64,000 nucleotides of DNA from IMG/VR virus record IMGVR_UViG_3300024350_000252, positions 124,001 through 188,000 of that record. One strand, given 5' to 3'. The DNA is from a virus. The notes below the pieces were generated by a model, which had not been told where the DNA came from, did not search any database, and was given only the letters and a program-made list of their open reading frames with translations. The position numbers and the translations under genes were made by a program. How positions within the stretch are numbered: the first letter of the stretch is position 1; every line of letters starts with the position of its first letter. Below are positions 33,501-42,294 of this stretch, piece after piece.

Positions 33501-35791
33501 CATTTAATGCCGCAGCGATTTCTGTAAATCAAGTAACAGCTCCGGTTATTTCAGACAATAACATAGTTGTCTACGATAATGTAATTGAAACTACACAATC
33601 AAACAGCGATCTTGAGTTAAAAGCCAGCGGTACAGGTCAAGTTGATTTTGTACAAAATCTAGAAATACTCAACGATCTCACAGTCATGGCTTTGAGCTCG
33701 TTAAAATCTACACAGATACAAGGTACAGTGACACAGACTGGAGATTACAATCAGACAGGTAATACTACAAGAACCGGTGATGTAAATGTTACTAGTTCGT
33801 TGACTTCTAACGGAAATTTTGTCACAGATTCTATCACTGTAAGCAATAATACAATAAGAACTACCGTATCTAACAGTGACCTAGAATTAGCAGCCACAGG
33901 CAATATAGTGATAAACGATATAGCTAGATTTAATAATAATCTAACTACCAATACTACAACATCTACAAATTTAACAGCGATTTCAACAACATCCTCGGGA
34001 GTTTTTTCAGACGGCGATATAAAGATCGAAGGTAATCTAGTTACTACTACACAGAGTAATAGCGATCTAGATCTCAGAGCCAACGGTACCGGTATCATAA
34101 GATTTACCGCTGCGACATTTAACAATCAATTGTCTGTTACAGGAATTAGTGATCTACAGGCAACAAATATAGTTGGAGATGTTACTGTACAAAATCTATC
34201 ATCTAGCAGTATCACACATACAGGATCATATCAACTTTATGGTACTGGATATGTAACTGGTGATTTTACCAATACTTCAGTAACACAGGCAAATTTTGGC
34301 AATATCGTATTCTTGAACAATGCTGTTAAGACTACAGAATCAAACAGTGATTTAACTTTAAATGCCAGCGGCACAGGCAGTATTAGATTAAAATCACAGA
34401 CTACATTTAACAAAAATTTATCAGTAAATGATACTTTAACAGTCAATAATCTAACAGTTAATAAAGTAACATTCAATAGTTTAACTGATGGCACGGTTTT
34501 AGTAAAAGATAATTTTATCACTACCGTAGATTCAAACGCAGACCTAGATCTCACAAGCCACGGCACTGGGATCGTAAGAATACCTAGCAATGATTTAAGA
34601 ACATACGGATTAACTGTAGCTGGCACTAGCTATTTTAACAATACGTTTTTAGGTGGAGGCAATCACTTAGGTAATTTTTCAATCACCGGTAATAGAACAG
34701 TAAATGGCAGTTACTATCAAACAGGTGATTTTACTAATAATAATGAAATAAGACTAGACAATATACACATAGTCAACAATACCATATTGACTACCCTCAG
34801 TAGTAGTGACCTTGAATTGCGAGCATCTGGTTCAGGATTAATCAGTTTTACTAATAACAATGTTTTAATTAACAACAATCTTTCAGTTTCTCAAGATATA
34901 ACCTCTAGCATTATCAACACATCTTCTACAAGTTATGCTGATAGCTTGTATGATGGTGAGATATTAATCAAAGACAACTTTATTAGGACTACAAATTCAA
35001 ACAGCAATTTAAAATTAACAGGTAATCTCCTAGGCGGCGTAGCATCTCAAAATGTATTGATTAACAACAATGTTATTTCTCCGGTTACATTTAATGATCT
35101 ATTGATACAACCAAATGGCATCGTTACTGTAGACAGTGTTTCTGCTATGAAATTACCAACAGGAACTACAGCTAATAGACCTTCAGGAGTAGCCGGTCAG
35201 ATACGATATAACACTACAGCACAGCAATTTAGGGGATGGAATTCTGCGGCAACTAAACCATTTAATGGCGTATATTCTGCGGATCTAAAAACTTCAGTAA
35301 CTGCCCTTGATACACAGTCTTTAAGATTTACTGTTAACAATGCTAACAAGATGTCCATAACTAGCAGTAAAGCTATTACCGAAGCTGTACAAGTAAACAC
35401 TTATATGACGGTGTCTAATAACACATTTAGCAATGCTCTGAATGAAAACATCTTTATAACACCGGGCGGTACAGGCCAGCCGATCTTCGATAAAACTACA
35501 ATAGTAGGCGATGCTTTTATAAATCTAGATAACACATTACCGTTAACAGTCGCATCAAACGGACAGGGCTATGTAAAATTCAATAACAACAAAGCACTGG
35601 TTATTCCAGTAGGTAATACCAGTGAACGTCCAGCTGGACCAGAAGTGGGAGATTTTAGATTTAACACAGATCTAGCTGCTCCTGAAGTTTGGAACGGAGT
35701 AGCATGGGCTTCATTAGCAGGTGATGCTGTAGGTATTAGTGCCAGCGAATTCAACGACCTTGATCAAGTTTACAGCTTGATTTTTGGCTAA
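30536..35791 (+). CDS. Giant tail-fibre protein A with beta-helix domain
   Basis: A 1751-residue protein. Residues 1-70 (LGRISGSMLKENLLRGGENL, then DVETNRIGINTDAPTRDLTV) match the start of the next gene and look like a particle-attachment domain. Residues about 225-295 carry WFVATNGDDTNVGFHQHGPF and SGDTVYIYPGTYTEIFPLTV, the DUF1565/pectate-lyase-type right-handed beta-helix start. A segment with no counterpart in the paralogue is inserted at about 365-560. A RGDFRVGDVFTVNQETGFV block follows near 705. From about 850 to 1530 there are repeated modules of 70-110 residues with TxxSNSDLELxAxGTG followed by LTVxGTS. The C-terminus has two IRYNT/FRFNT-W modules. It is probably a trimeric adsorption fibre. 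No intramolecular chaperone motif is evident. Confidence 0.82.
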   Translation: MSDLGRISGSMLKENLLRGGENLVFQNSLSDSLLYIDVETNRIGINTDAPTRDLTVLTAIKTSDLIIDNNLNLSGFNFDGANSILSSVNGPIYISPASNQTIVPQLRTDNLRFSNNTISSLNSNDNIELKPHGIGETIFDSDVMVDGNLHSTGDILIDGQIFFGNQTTDTVSITAEVNTDLIPDSTDYFNLGSSSKKWLDLHTHLVNGQLLSTGSVSFPSLYDIGLDVGKQWFVATNGDDTNVGFHQHGPFATIAKALSVATSGDTVYIYPGTYTEIFPLTVPQGVTVRGAGIRAVTVKPTVSTNTQDCFLLNGETTIDDLSVVDFYYNSVTDTGYAFRFAPGFTVTSRSPYVQNVSVITEPGTGTEIPASVVHGTGPISTSSYSTFGFTIRASDYGDIGGYITAYAPLTAVIQSGYIDPPGYYTVTSIEVDPTNTDNWFIHTAEEFNPSQPGLSLTLYSVGASFIVSNALFAEAGYYYLDYNKSDLPVDFGTTVGTNWIYTVDVNYYGGTSYIIDSISDQGTRWRINFTQTIATPSLGQVLFVSPVAPDGTPVIPLPAGKGALVDGSVANPDSKEASMLFHSCTFITTEVDALTMTNGVRVEWLNSFTYFANKGLYAINGTLGFANQGVKFGAEVRSIGSANVYGTYGAYADGSDTLMYLINHNFAYIGAGTDTSNDPTAVIQTNEASKHNGGEIYYQSLDQRGDFRVGDVFTVNQETGFVTLNGIGQNANGITRITLSNNSGQDTILDPQFIQTGGIKISGNTIYGLDAEVNIDPASNQLNLENVSIPQNLSVTGNFVIDGQLTLGNQVVDTISFVADVDSDILPNSTSTYNLGSETLRWTSLKNIRSDLPNIKIYDNNIQTVDTNSDLELRANASGSVVFVKNTEISNTLTVSQTSSFANTFITGSFAKNGTSLITGDINQTGDINISGDFIVNNNYYAFNDIYLNLNQVSTVSSNSDLELVAAGTGVISIPDKNVQLDKNLQVGSFNAAAISVNQVTAPVISDNNIVVYDNVIETTQSNSDLELKASGTGQVDFVQNLEILNDLTVMALSSLKSTQIQGTVTQTGDYNQTGNTTRTGDVNVTSSLTSNGNFVTDSITVSNNTIRTTVSNSDLELAATGNIVINDIARFNNNLTTNTTTSTNLTAISTTSSGVFSDGDIKIEGNLVTTTQSNSDLDLRANGTGIIRFTAATFNNQLSVTGISDLQATNIVGDVTVQNLSSSSITHTGSYQLYGTGYVTGDFTNTSVTQANFGNIVFLNNAVKTTESNSDLTLNASGTGSIRLKSQTTFNKNLSVNDTLTVNNLTVNKVTFNSLTDGTVLVKDNFITTVDSNADLDLTSHGTGIVRIPSNDLRTYGLTVAGTSYFNNTFLGGGNHLGNFSITGNRTVNGSYYQTGDFTNNNEIRLDNIHIVNNTILTTLSSSDLELRASGSGLISFTNNNVLINNNLSVSQDITSSIINTSSTSYADSLYDGEILIKDNFIRTTNSNSNLKLTGNLLGGVASQNVLINNNVISPVTFNDLLIQPNGIVTVDSVSAMKLPTGTTANRPSGVAGQIRYNTTAQQFRGWNSAATKPFNGVYSADLKTSVTALDTQSLRFTVNNANKMSITSSKAITEAVQVNTYMTVSNNTFSNALNENIFITPGGTGQPIFDKTTIVGDAFINLDNTLPLTVASNGQGYVKFNNNKALVIPVGNTSERPAGPEVGDFRFNTDLAAPEVWNGVAWASLAGDAVGISASEFNDLDQVYSLIFG

Positions 35792-35811
35792 TCACGCATT
35801 TTGTTTAAACG

Positions 35812-35819
35812 AATAAATA
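35812..35819 (+). promoter_or_regulatory. T4-type late promoter box
   Basis: AATAAATA, 101 nt before the ATG at 35920. It gives the second giant fibre gene its own late transcript with a structured leader. Confidence 0.6.
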
Positions 35820-35827
35820 CTTGTGAT

Positions 35828-35910
35828 TACAAGAGAGGACCAGTCTCTTGTATGGCTAAACTGTGGTAAACCCGCAATGTAAGGTGGTTAACCGTGAAAC
35901 ACGGGGTTAA
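35828..35910 (+). promoter_or_regulatory. Structured 5' leader of fibre protein B
   Basis: Two hairpins lie between the late box and the start codon. TACAAGAGA (35828-35836) pairs with TCTCTTGTA (35844-35852) around a GGACCAG loop, a perfect 9-bp stem. TTAACCGTG (35888-35896) pairs with CACGG and TTAA (35900-35910) around an AAA loop with two bulged bases, ending at the AAGGAG ribosome site. They could stabilise the message or tune translation. Confidence 0.5.
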
Positions 35911-35919
35911 GGAGAGCGA

Positions 35920-38900
35920 ATGAGCCAGCTTGGTCGTATATCTGGGCCGCTCTTGAAGGCGAATCTACTTCGTAATGGAGTTGATCTGGCTTTCGAGACT
36001 GACCTACTCTATCTAGATGTTAAAAATCTCCGCGTCGGAATAAAGACAGCCAACCCCACACACGATCTTACAGTCAACGGCACAACAAGAACCACAAACT
36101 TAGAATTAACCAACAGCCTAACAGTAGGCAATCTCACGTTTGGTAATAACACTATCAGTAGCACACAGGGCGAGATACAGCTTAATCCCGCAGGTGGTGG
36201 TACCGTATTTTCTGGCAAGATCACAGCAGACGAAATAGATATTTTTAACAATACTATTTCTACTAACATTTCAAACGCAAATCTAGAATTCCGTCCACAC
36301 GGTACTGGTAGCGTAGATATCTATAGCAATGCTACAGTTAATGGAGATCTACACGTCACCGGTAATGTCACAGCAGACGGCGACATACAGATCGGTAATC
36401 AAACTACTGATACTGTGTCATTCACTGCTGAAATAGTCAGCGACATCATTCCTAAATTTAATGAAACTTATAGTCTTGGATCAGATCCAGGAGCTGGAGG
36501 CAATCGTTGGAATGATGTTTGGGCTAAAAATCTATACGCAGACGCAATTTTTACTTCTAACCTAGTAGTTAATGGTATCAATCTTACCCTAAGACAGGGA
36601 AAGATTTATTATGTAGCTACCAACGGCAACGACACATACTCAGGTACACACGAAAACGATCCGTATGCTACAGTGAAAAAAGCATTAACTATGGCAGTCA
36701 GTGGAGATACTGTGTACATATACCCAGGAACTTACACAGAAATATTTCCTCTAACTGTGCCTGTTGGTGTTAGCGTAAAAGGTATAGGACTAAGATCTGT
36801 ATTCATCCAACCTACTAGCGGTACTAGAAACAAAGACGCTTTTCAATTAAATGGTGAAACTACCATAGAAGACATCACTGTTGGCAATTTTGAATACGAT
36901 TCTGTTAATAATACCGGACATGGATTTGTATTCGCTCCGGGATTTAAAGTCACTACTAGAAGTCCATATATCAAAAATGTCACTGTGTTGACATTTGGTA
37001 GTACTGTAAGATTAGGCACTAATCCTCTAGATGATCCGCGTGGATATCTAGCCGGTGATGCAGGACGTGGAGCATTCGCAGATGGTAGTCTAGCAGATCC
37101 TACTAGTATAAAAGCTAGTATGCTGTTTCATTCTGTAACATTTTTAACTCCTGGTGCTGATGGATTAAAATGTACTAATGGTGTTAGGATAGAATGGCTC
37201 AATTGTTTTACATATTTTGCTTCTAAAGGTATAAATCTTTACAGTGGCAGCACAGGTTTTGCCAATGACGGTAAGACTAGGATAGAATTTTCCACAACAT
37301 CTGGCACATTTAATGTCGGTGATACAGTCACATACTATGATACAGACGGAACCACAGTATTAGCCAGCGGATTGATAGAAAGTAAATCAGGTAATGTTTA
37401 TACTATAGATGGAAAATCTAATAATTGGGAAACTATTACTGACCGCGGCGGCAAACAGGTTGTAGTGTCAGGCGATGCCAAGTTAACAACATCTTTGAAA
37501 AAATTTGGCACAGCCAGTTTATCATTAGATGGAACAACAGACTATATCAACATCGCTAGCCAACCAGATTTTGCGTTTGGTACAGGCGATTTTACCATGG
37601 AAGGTTGGTTCTATCCTACCGCTTCTGGCACCTATAGAACATTGTTTGATCTAAGAACTACTACACCCGGCGATGGTGGCGGGATCATTATAGGTATAAA
37701 CAACCTTGATCAATTGTATTTTTATTACAATTTTGGTTTTAGAATAGGTGCTGCTGGTTCTGTACCATTGAATCAATGGAGTCATATAGCTTTATCTAGA
37801 GTGTCTGGAGTAACTAGAGCGTTCGTCAACGGAACTCAGATCGGTGTAAATTATACAGATAGCAATAACTATGCTCAGAGAGCAGTTCGTATCGGAGCAG
37901 ATCCTGCTGGACAATATGCTTTTACAGGTTATGTAGATGATGTAAGAATTTCAAAAGGCGTCGGAAGATATACATCAAATTTTTCAGTACCGACTAATGC
38001 GTTTGTTGGAGATCTTTCAACAGTATTGCTATTACATTTTAATGGACCAAACGCATCAACTATCATAACAGATGACGGCTACACTGGCCAGGATATTAGA
38101 TCATCTAGCGGTGGTGTTTCTACAAGATTAGATAATGTAGATTATACAGACTTTGGTGCTGAGCTTCGTAGCATCGGTTCTGCTTGTGTTTATGGACAGT
38201 ATGGAATTTACGGTGACGGTGTTGGTGTTATTGGATATCTGATCGGTCAGAATCTTGCTTACATAGGTTTAGGCAGGAGTACAGATAACGATCCGTTGTC
38301 AGTGATACAGGCTAACGAAGTAGTAAAACTAAACGGAGCAAAAATATTCTTTAACTCTGTTGATGCTCGTGGAGATTTTAGAGTAGGAGATTATTTCTAC
38401 ATCAATCAGCAGACTGGTGAAGTTAGTTTTAGTAATTCTAATGTCAGTGTGACAGGCAACATATTATTAGATGACGGTCTAGGTAATGTTACCTATATCG
38501 ATCCTACTAAAATAGACACGGGCAATATCGAAATCGCTGGAAATACTATCAGCAGTGTTGCCGGCGACGTAAACATTAACGCATTTTCTAATCAGATCAA
38601 TCTTTTAAGCAATGTAACAGTATCTGGCAATCTAGATGTCACTGGCAATGTTACCGTAGGCGGTAATATTACCATCGGTGATCAAACCACAGACACTGTT
38701 AATATTACCGCTAAAGTAACCAGTGACATCATACCAACTATCGATTCTAGATTTAATCTCGGATCCAACAGCTATCGATGGAATAATCTTTATTCTACTG
38801 AATTAGATACAGGCGATATAAGAATATTTGACAATGTGATTACCACTGTTACCAGCAACAGCGATCTCGAATTAACTGCTAATGGTACCGGTAAGATTTC

Positions 38901-41553
38901 GATACCTACTAATGATCTATTAGCACAACAAAATTTAACTGTACAAGGTACTAGTTATCTAGCAAATACCGATATCACAGGCAGTTTCACACTTGTAGGA
39001 AATTCTACACTAACCGGTACTATAACACAAACCGGCAATTACACAGTCAATGGTGTGGTAACTGCTGATAATTTATTTTTGAATAGATTAAGTCTACAGG
39101 GCAATCAGTTACGTTCAACGCAAGGTAATGAAAATCTAGTTCTTTCTGCGGCAGGCACTGGTAAAATATATGTGCCAAATAACAATGTCGTGATAGATAA
39201 TAATCTAACAGTAAACGGCACTGCTACTGTTAATAATTTTACAGTCAACAACAAACTGACTGCGGATTCTTTTGCGACCAGCGATGTTTATATAAAAGAT
39301 AATTTTATTACAACTACTCTTTCTAACAGCGATTTAGAATTAAGAGCAAACGGAACTGGTCGTGTACTAATACCTAATAACAATACACGATTAGATCAGG
39401 ATCTCACAGTCAACGGAACTAGCTATCTCAAGAACACAAATATAGTAGGTACTGTAACCCATACAGGCAACACCAACGCCACAGGTAACTTGATACAAAC
39501 AGGTACAGCCAATATATCTGGATCTATCACTATAGGTGATTATGCGCAGTTTGCTGATGTGCGCATCAACAACAATTCTATAACAACCACATTGGCTAAT
39601 AGCGATTTAACTCTAATCGCTAACGGTACTGGTAAGGTAATAGTACCAAACAACAATGTTATCATCAATAACGGATTGACAGTTATAGGAAATACACAGT
39701 CACAGAATATCACTGCGACTAACACCATCACATCACCAGTGTTCACAGACGGTGATATACGCATCGAAGGTAATTTGATCACTACTACATTAAGCAATAG
39801 TGATCTTGAATTAGCTGCTAACGGTACAGGCAAAGTAGTAGTACCAAATAACAATGTCGATATCGCAAACACATTAACGGTTAACAGCACTAGCTATCTT
39901 TCTTCAGTAAATGTTACTGGTACTATTAATCATACTGGCAATACTATACAAACCGGTAACCTAACAGAAGTAGGCAATTTTACACTACAAGGTACATTGA
40001 CTGTAGATGGTATTAGCAATTTTGCTAATGTCAACGTACAGACTAACAATATTTCAAGCAGAACAGGAAATAGTGATTTAAATCTTATAGCAGCAGGCAC
40101 AGGCAAGATTTATGTGCCTAATAATGATGTTGTTGTAGAAAAAAATCTCACAGTCACTGGAAACATAACTGCTACCTCAGCAACTATCAATCAAAATCTT
40201 GTAACTGACAATCTCAGCAATGGCAATATAGACATACAAGGTAATCTGATCACAACAACTTTAAGTAACAGTGATCTAGAACTAAGAGCCAATGGCACCG
40301 GATCTGTGTCGATACCTAACAATGTTCTAAATCTAGGACAATCTCTTTATGTTACTGGCACGACTAATCTAGCTACCACAAACATCACAGGAACATTAAC
40401 ACAAGTCGGTACTGTTACACAAACAGGCACAGTCAATCAAACTGGAAACTATACAGTTAACGGTCTGTTTAATATCAACGGTACTGCTCAGTTTAAAGAT
40501 GTTAGAATACAAGATAATTTTATAACAACCACTTTAGGTAATAACGACCTAGTGATGATAGCCACAGGTACAGGCATAATTTCTATGCCAACAAACAATG
40601 TATCTATGTCTAAAAATCTTTCAGTGCTAGGCAATATTTCTGCTAATTCTGTAACAGCATCTGACAGAATCACAGCACCTACTTTTGTTGTAGGTAATGT
40701 ACAGATAAACGGCAACAGTATCACAACTAATGCGTCTAATACTAACTTACAGTTGACAGCCAACGGTACCGGGTTTATTGAAATAGAACAGGTATTAATT
40801 AGAGGTAATACTATAACAACACCTTCTAATACTGATCTAGTATTACAGCCGACTGGCACAGGTATCGTAAATATCAACACCACACAGGCATTGAAATTAC
40901 CTGCGGGCAATGACAGCCAAAGGCCTGCCGGACAAGCTGGTATGATACGTTATAACACCCAAACAAATGGCTATGAAGGTTATGATGGTACCTATTGGAG
41001 AAGGATAGACGGTGTTTATGATGTAGCACAGACTACCTATATCACTGGAGAATTAACACCAGGTGCCAATGATAATATTATAAGATTCTATGTCAATGGT
41101 GGAACTGCTATAGCTGATCTAAATGCTAGCAGATTCCGAGTACCGTCTTTGGACATTAGCAATATCAATATCACTGGAGATACTATCAGTTCTACTGGCA
41201 ATTCAAATATAACATTCGCTCCTACAGGTTCTGGATCTACTGTTATTGGAAATTTTGCCTTCAAGAATAACTTGATCACAAATACTGTGACTGACAGTAT
41301 CACTTATTTTAATCAAACAGGTAACGGATATTTTAAAATTTCAGGTACTAACGGATTTGTTATACCTACAGGAACTAGTGGACAACGCGGTGGTATAGTT
41401 GAAACTGGTATGATTCGTTTTAATACCACAGACAACAGAATGGAAATTTACGATGGTACTCAGTGGGGATCAGCAGCTGGCAGCACTGGGCAAGGAATAA
41501 CTATTACTGAAGCTACTGATGTAGCCATTGTAAACGCATTAATTTTTGGATAA
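35920..41553 (+). CDS. Giant tail-fibre protein B with beta-helix and LamG-like insert
   Basis: A 1877-residue paralogue of the previous fibre. The N-terminus (LGRISGPLLKANLLRNGVDL, then DVKNLRVGIKTANPTHDLTV) and the beta-helix start at about 227-297 (YYVATNGNDTYSGTHENDPY; SGDTVYIYPGTYTEIFPLTV) align well. Residues about 515-710 are a concanavalin A/laminin G-like domain: FGTASLSLDGTTDYINI, GDFTMEGWFYPTASGTYRTL, WSHIALSRVSGVTRAFVNGT and YVDDVRISKGVGRYT. This domain is absent from the paralogue. Residues about 960-1650 have about ten modules with ITTTLSNSDLELRANGTG, VPNNN and LTVNGTS elements. The C-terminus has IRYNTQTNGYEGYDGTYW and IRFNTTDNRMEIYDGTQW modules. The LamG and helix parts probably bind cell-surface glycans. 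Confidence 0.85.
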   Translation: MSQLGRISGPLLKANLLRNGVDLAFETDLLYLDVKNLRVGIKTANPTHDLTVNGTTRTTNLELTNSLTVGNLTFGNNTISSTQGEIQLNPAGGGTVFSGKITADEIDIFNNTISTNISNANLEFRPHGTGSVDIYSNATVNGDLHVTGNVTADGDIQIGNQTTDTVSFTAEIVSDIIPKFNETYSLGSDPGAGGNRWNDVWAKNLYADAIFTSNLVVNGINLTLRQGKIYYVATNGNDTYSGTHENDPYATVKKALTMAVSGDTVYIYPGTYTEIFPLTVPVGVSVKGIGLRSVFIQPTSGTRNKDAFQLNGETTIEDITVGNFEYDSVNNTGHGFVFAPGFKVTTRSPYIKNVTVLTFGSTVRLGTNPLDDPRGYLAGDAGRGAFADGSLADPTSIKASMLFHSVTFLTPGADGLKCTNGVRIEWLNCFTYFASKGINLYSGSTGFANDGKTRIEFSTTSGTFNVGDTVTYYDTDGTTVLASGLIESKSGNVYTIDGKSNNWETITDRGGKQVVVSGDAKLTTSLKKFGTASLSLDGTTDYINIASQPDFAFGTGDFTMEGWFYPTASGTYRTLFDLRTTTPGDGGGIIIGINNLDQLYFYYNFGFRIGAAGSVPLNQWSHIALSRVSGVTRAFVNGTQIGVNYTDSNNYAQRAVRIGADPAGQYAFTGYVDDVRISKGVGRYTSNFSVPTNAFVGDLSTVLLLHFNGPNASTIITDDGYTGQDIRSSSGGVSTRLDNVDYTDFGAELRSIGSACVYGQYGIYGDGVGVIGYLIGQNLAYIGLGRSTDNDPLSVIQANEVVKLNGAKIFFNSVDARGDFRVGDYFYINQQTGEVSFSNSNVSVTGNILLDDGLGNVTYIDPTKIDTGNIEIAGNTISSVAGDVNINAFSNQINLLSNVTVSGNLDVTGNVTVGGNITIGDQTTDTVNITAKVTSDIIPTIDSRFNLGSNSYRWNNLYSTELDTGDIRIFDNVITTVTSNSDLELTANGTGKISIPTNDLLAQQNLTVQGTSYLANTDITGSFTLVGNSTLTGTITQTGNYTVNGVVTADNLFLNRLSLQGNQLRSTQGNENLVLSAAGTGKIYVPNNNVVIDNNLTVNGTATVNNFTVNNKLTADSFATSDVYIKDNFITTTLSNSDLELRANGTGRVLIPNNNTRLDQDLTVNGTSYLKNTNIVGTVTHTGNTNATGNLIQTGTANISGSITIGDYAQFADVRINNNSITTTLANSDLTLIANGTGKVIVPNNNVIINNGLTVIGNTQSQNITATNTITSPVFTDGDIRIEGNLITTTLSNSDLELAANGTGKVVVPNNNVDIANTLTVNSTSYLSSVNVTGTINHTGNTIQTGNLTEVGNFTLQGTLTVDGISNFANVNVQTNNISSRTGNSDLNLIAAGTGKIYVPNNDVVVEKNLTVTGNITATSATINQNLVTDNLSNGNIDIQGNLITTTLSNSDLELRANGTGSVSIPNNVLNLGQSLYVTGTTNLATTNITGTLTQVGTVTQTGTVNQTGNYTVNGLFNINGTAQFKDVRIQDNFITTTLGNNDLVMIATGTGIISMPTNNVSMSKNLSVLGNISANSVTASDRITAPTFVVGNVQINGNSITTNASNTNLQLTANGTGFIEIEQVLIRGNTITTPSNTDLVLQPTGTGIVNINTTQALKLPAGNDSQRPAGQAGMIRYNTQTNGYEGYDGTYWRRIDGVYDVAQTTYITGELTPGANDNIIRFYVNGGTAIADLNASRFRVPSLDISNINITGDTISSTGNSNITFAPTGSGSTVIGNFAFKNNLITNTVTDSITYFNQTGNGYFKISGTNGFVIPTGTSGQRGGIVETGMIRFNTTDNRMEIYDGTQWGSAAGSTGQGITITEATDVAIVNALIFG
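38815..40870 (+). repeat. About ten fibre-shaft modules in protein B
   Basis: Modules of about 60-90 residues repeat the order ITTTxSNSDLELxANGTG, then xIxVPNNNVxxxxxLTVxGT, then one or more TGN/TQTGN steps. Spacing is regular but DNA copies have diverged, so this is an old protein repeat and not a recent tandem duplication. The related shaft in protein A spans about 33100-35130. Confidence 0.8.
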
Positions 41554-41558
41554 AAAAC

Positions 41559-41888
41559 ATGGCAACAGCATTTAAAAATAAAATAGAAAATCAATTAGGC
41601 ACTAGCCCTACACAACTGATCGCCACACAGCCTGCTAGCAGGATCACTGTTATTGGTATGAGCCTTTGTAATCTGTTGCCTCAATTGGTAAAAGTAAGTG
41701 TAACACTAACTGATTCGACTTCTACTACAGGATATTATGTCAAGGATGTACAGATACCTCCTAATCAAAGTTTAAGAATAGTCAATGGTGGTGAAAAACT
41801 GATCATGGCGGAAAACAGTTCACTATCAGCATTTGCTGATCAAGCTGCTGCTGTAGATGTGATTATCAGTTATGTTGAAATCGTATAA
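41559..41888 (+). CDS. Small beta-sandwich protein, paralogue family member 2
   Basis: A 109-residue protein directly after fibre B. It shares the pattern of the 29279 and 56118 products: ITVIGMSLCNLLPQLVKVSV, then VQIPPNQSLRIVNGGEKLIM, then SLSAFADQAAAVDVIISYVE. All are about 110 residues, beta-rich and beside giant fibre genes. The likely role is a fibre-associated structural piece; this is inference from place and pattern. Confidence 0.65.
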   Translation: MATAFKNKIENQLGTSPTQLIATQPASRITVIGMSLCNLLPQLVKVSVTLTDSTSTTGYYVKDVQIPPNQSLRIVNGGEKLIMAENSSLSAFADQAAAVDVIISYVEIV

Positions 41889-41899
41889 GGAAAAATATC

Positions 41900-42265
41900 A
41901 TGGCCGGACCATTTAATTTAGGTGAAATTAATCAAGAAGAATTGTTAGGTGTAGGTGTACCTAGATATCTGTATGCTATGAGAAGAACAGATGACGGTGA
42001 ATTATACGTGAATAGGTTTGATCAGTTGAGCAACACAGATTCTATCACTATAAATCAAAACGGAACCACTGACGGCAATTATGACCAATTCGAAACTGGT
42101 GTAGATTTCTTCGAAGGAAGAGACGTTAATCACGAGCTAGTCTATGAAAATTTAAATTATGAACAATACCGATGGGATGGACGATCACTTTGGTATTACA
42201 TCAATGATGATGGTGAGTTAGTAGTTAGGATAAACGGAAATTACAACTATCCTAGTGGTATATAA
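41900..42265 (+). CDS. Conserved small acidic/aromatic phage protein, unknown
   Basis: A 121-residue acidic protein: MAGPFNLGEINQEELLGVG, VPRYLYAMRRTDDGELYVNR, then GNYDQFETGVDFFEGRDVNH and YEQYRWDGRSLWYYINDDGE. A similar protein occurs near tail-fibre genes of cyanophages as I remember, annotated as hypothetical. A perfect late promoter for the following gene overlaps its last codons. Structural role likely, function unknown. Confidence 0.65.
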   Translation: MAGPFNLGEINQEELLGVGVPRYLYAMRRTDDGELYVNRFDQLSNTDSITINQNGTTDGNYDQFETGVDFFEGRDVNHELVYENLNYEQYRWDGRSLWYYINDDGELVVRINGNYNYPSGI

Positions 42266-42268
42266 ATA
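42261..42268 (+). promoter_or_regulatory. T4 late promoter (perfect TATAAATA)
   Basis: A perfect TATAAATA overlapping the stop of the 41900 gene, 26 nt before the ATG of the first CBM-like giant gene. Confidence 0.7.
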
Positions 42269-42294
42269 TTTTCAACGCAAAATTAGGATGAAAA

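Noticed and set aside
38815-40870. Regularly spaced repeats considered as a CRISPR-like or direct-repeat array
   Set aside because: The repeats are in-frame protein modules with diverged DNA; there are no constant short repeats with unique spacers.
33751-40910. Several minus-strand frames of 100-140 codons opposite the fibre shafts
   Set aside because: They mirror the repeat period of the shaft modules and have Val/Leu-rich antisense composition; no promoters or ribosome sites.
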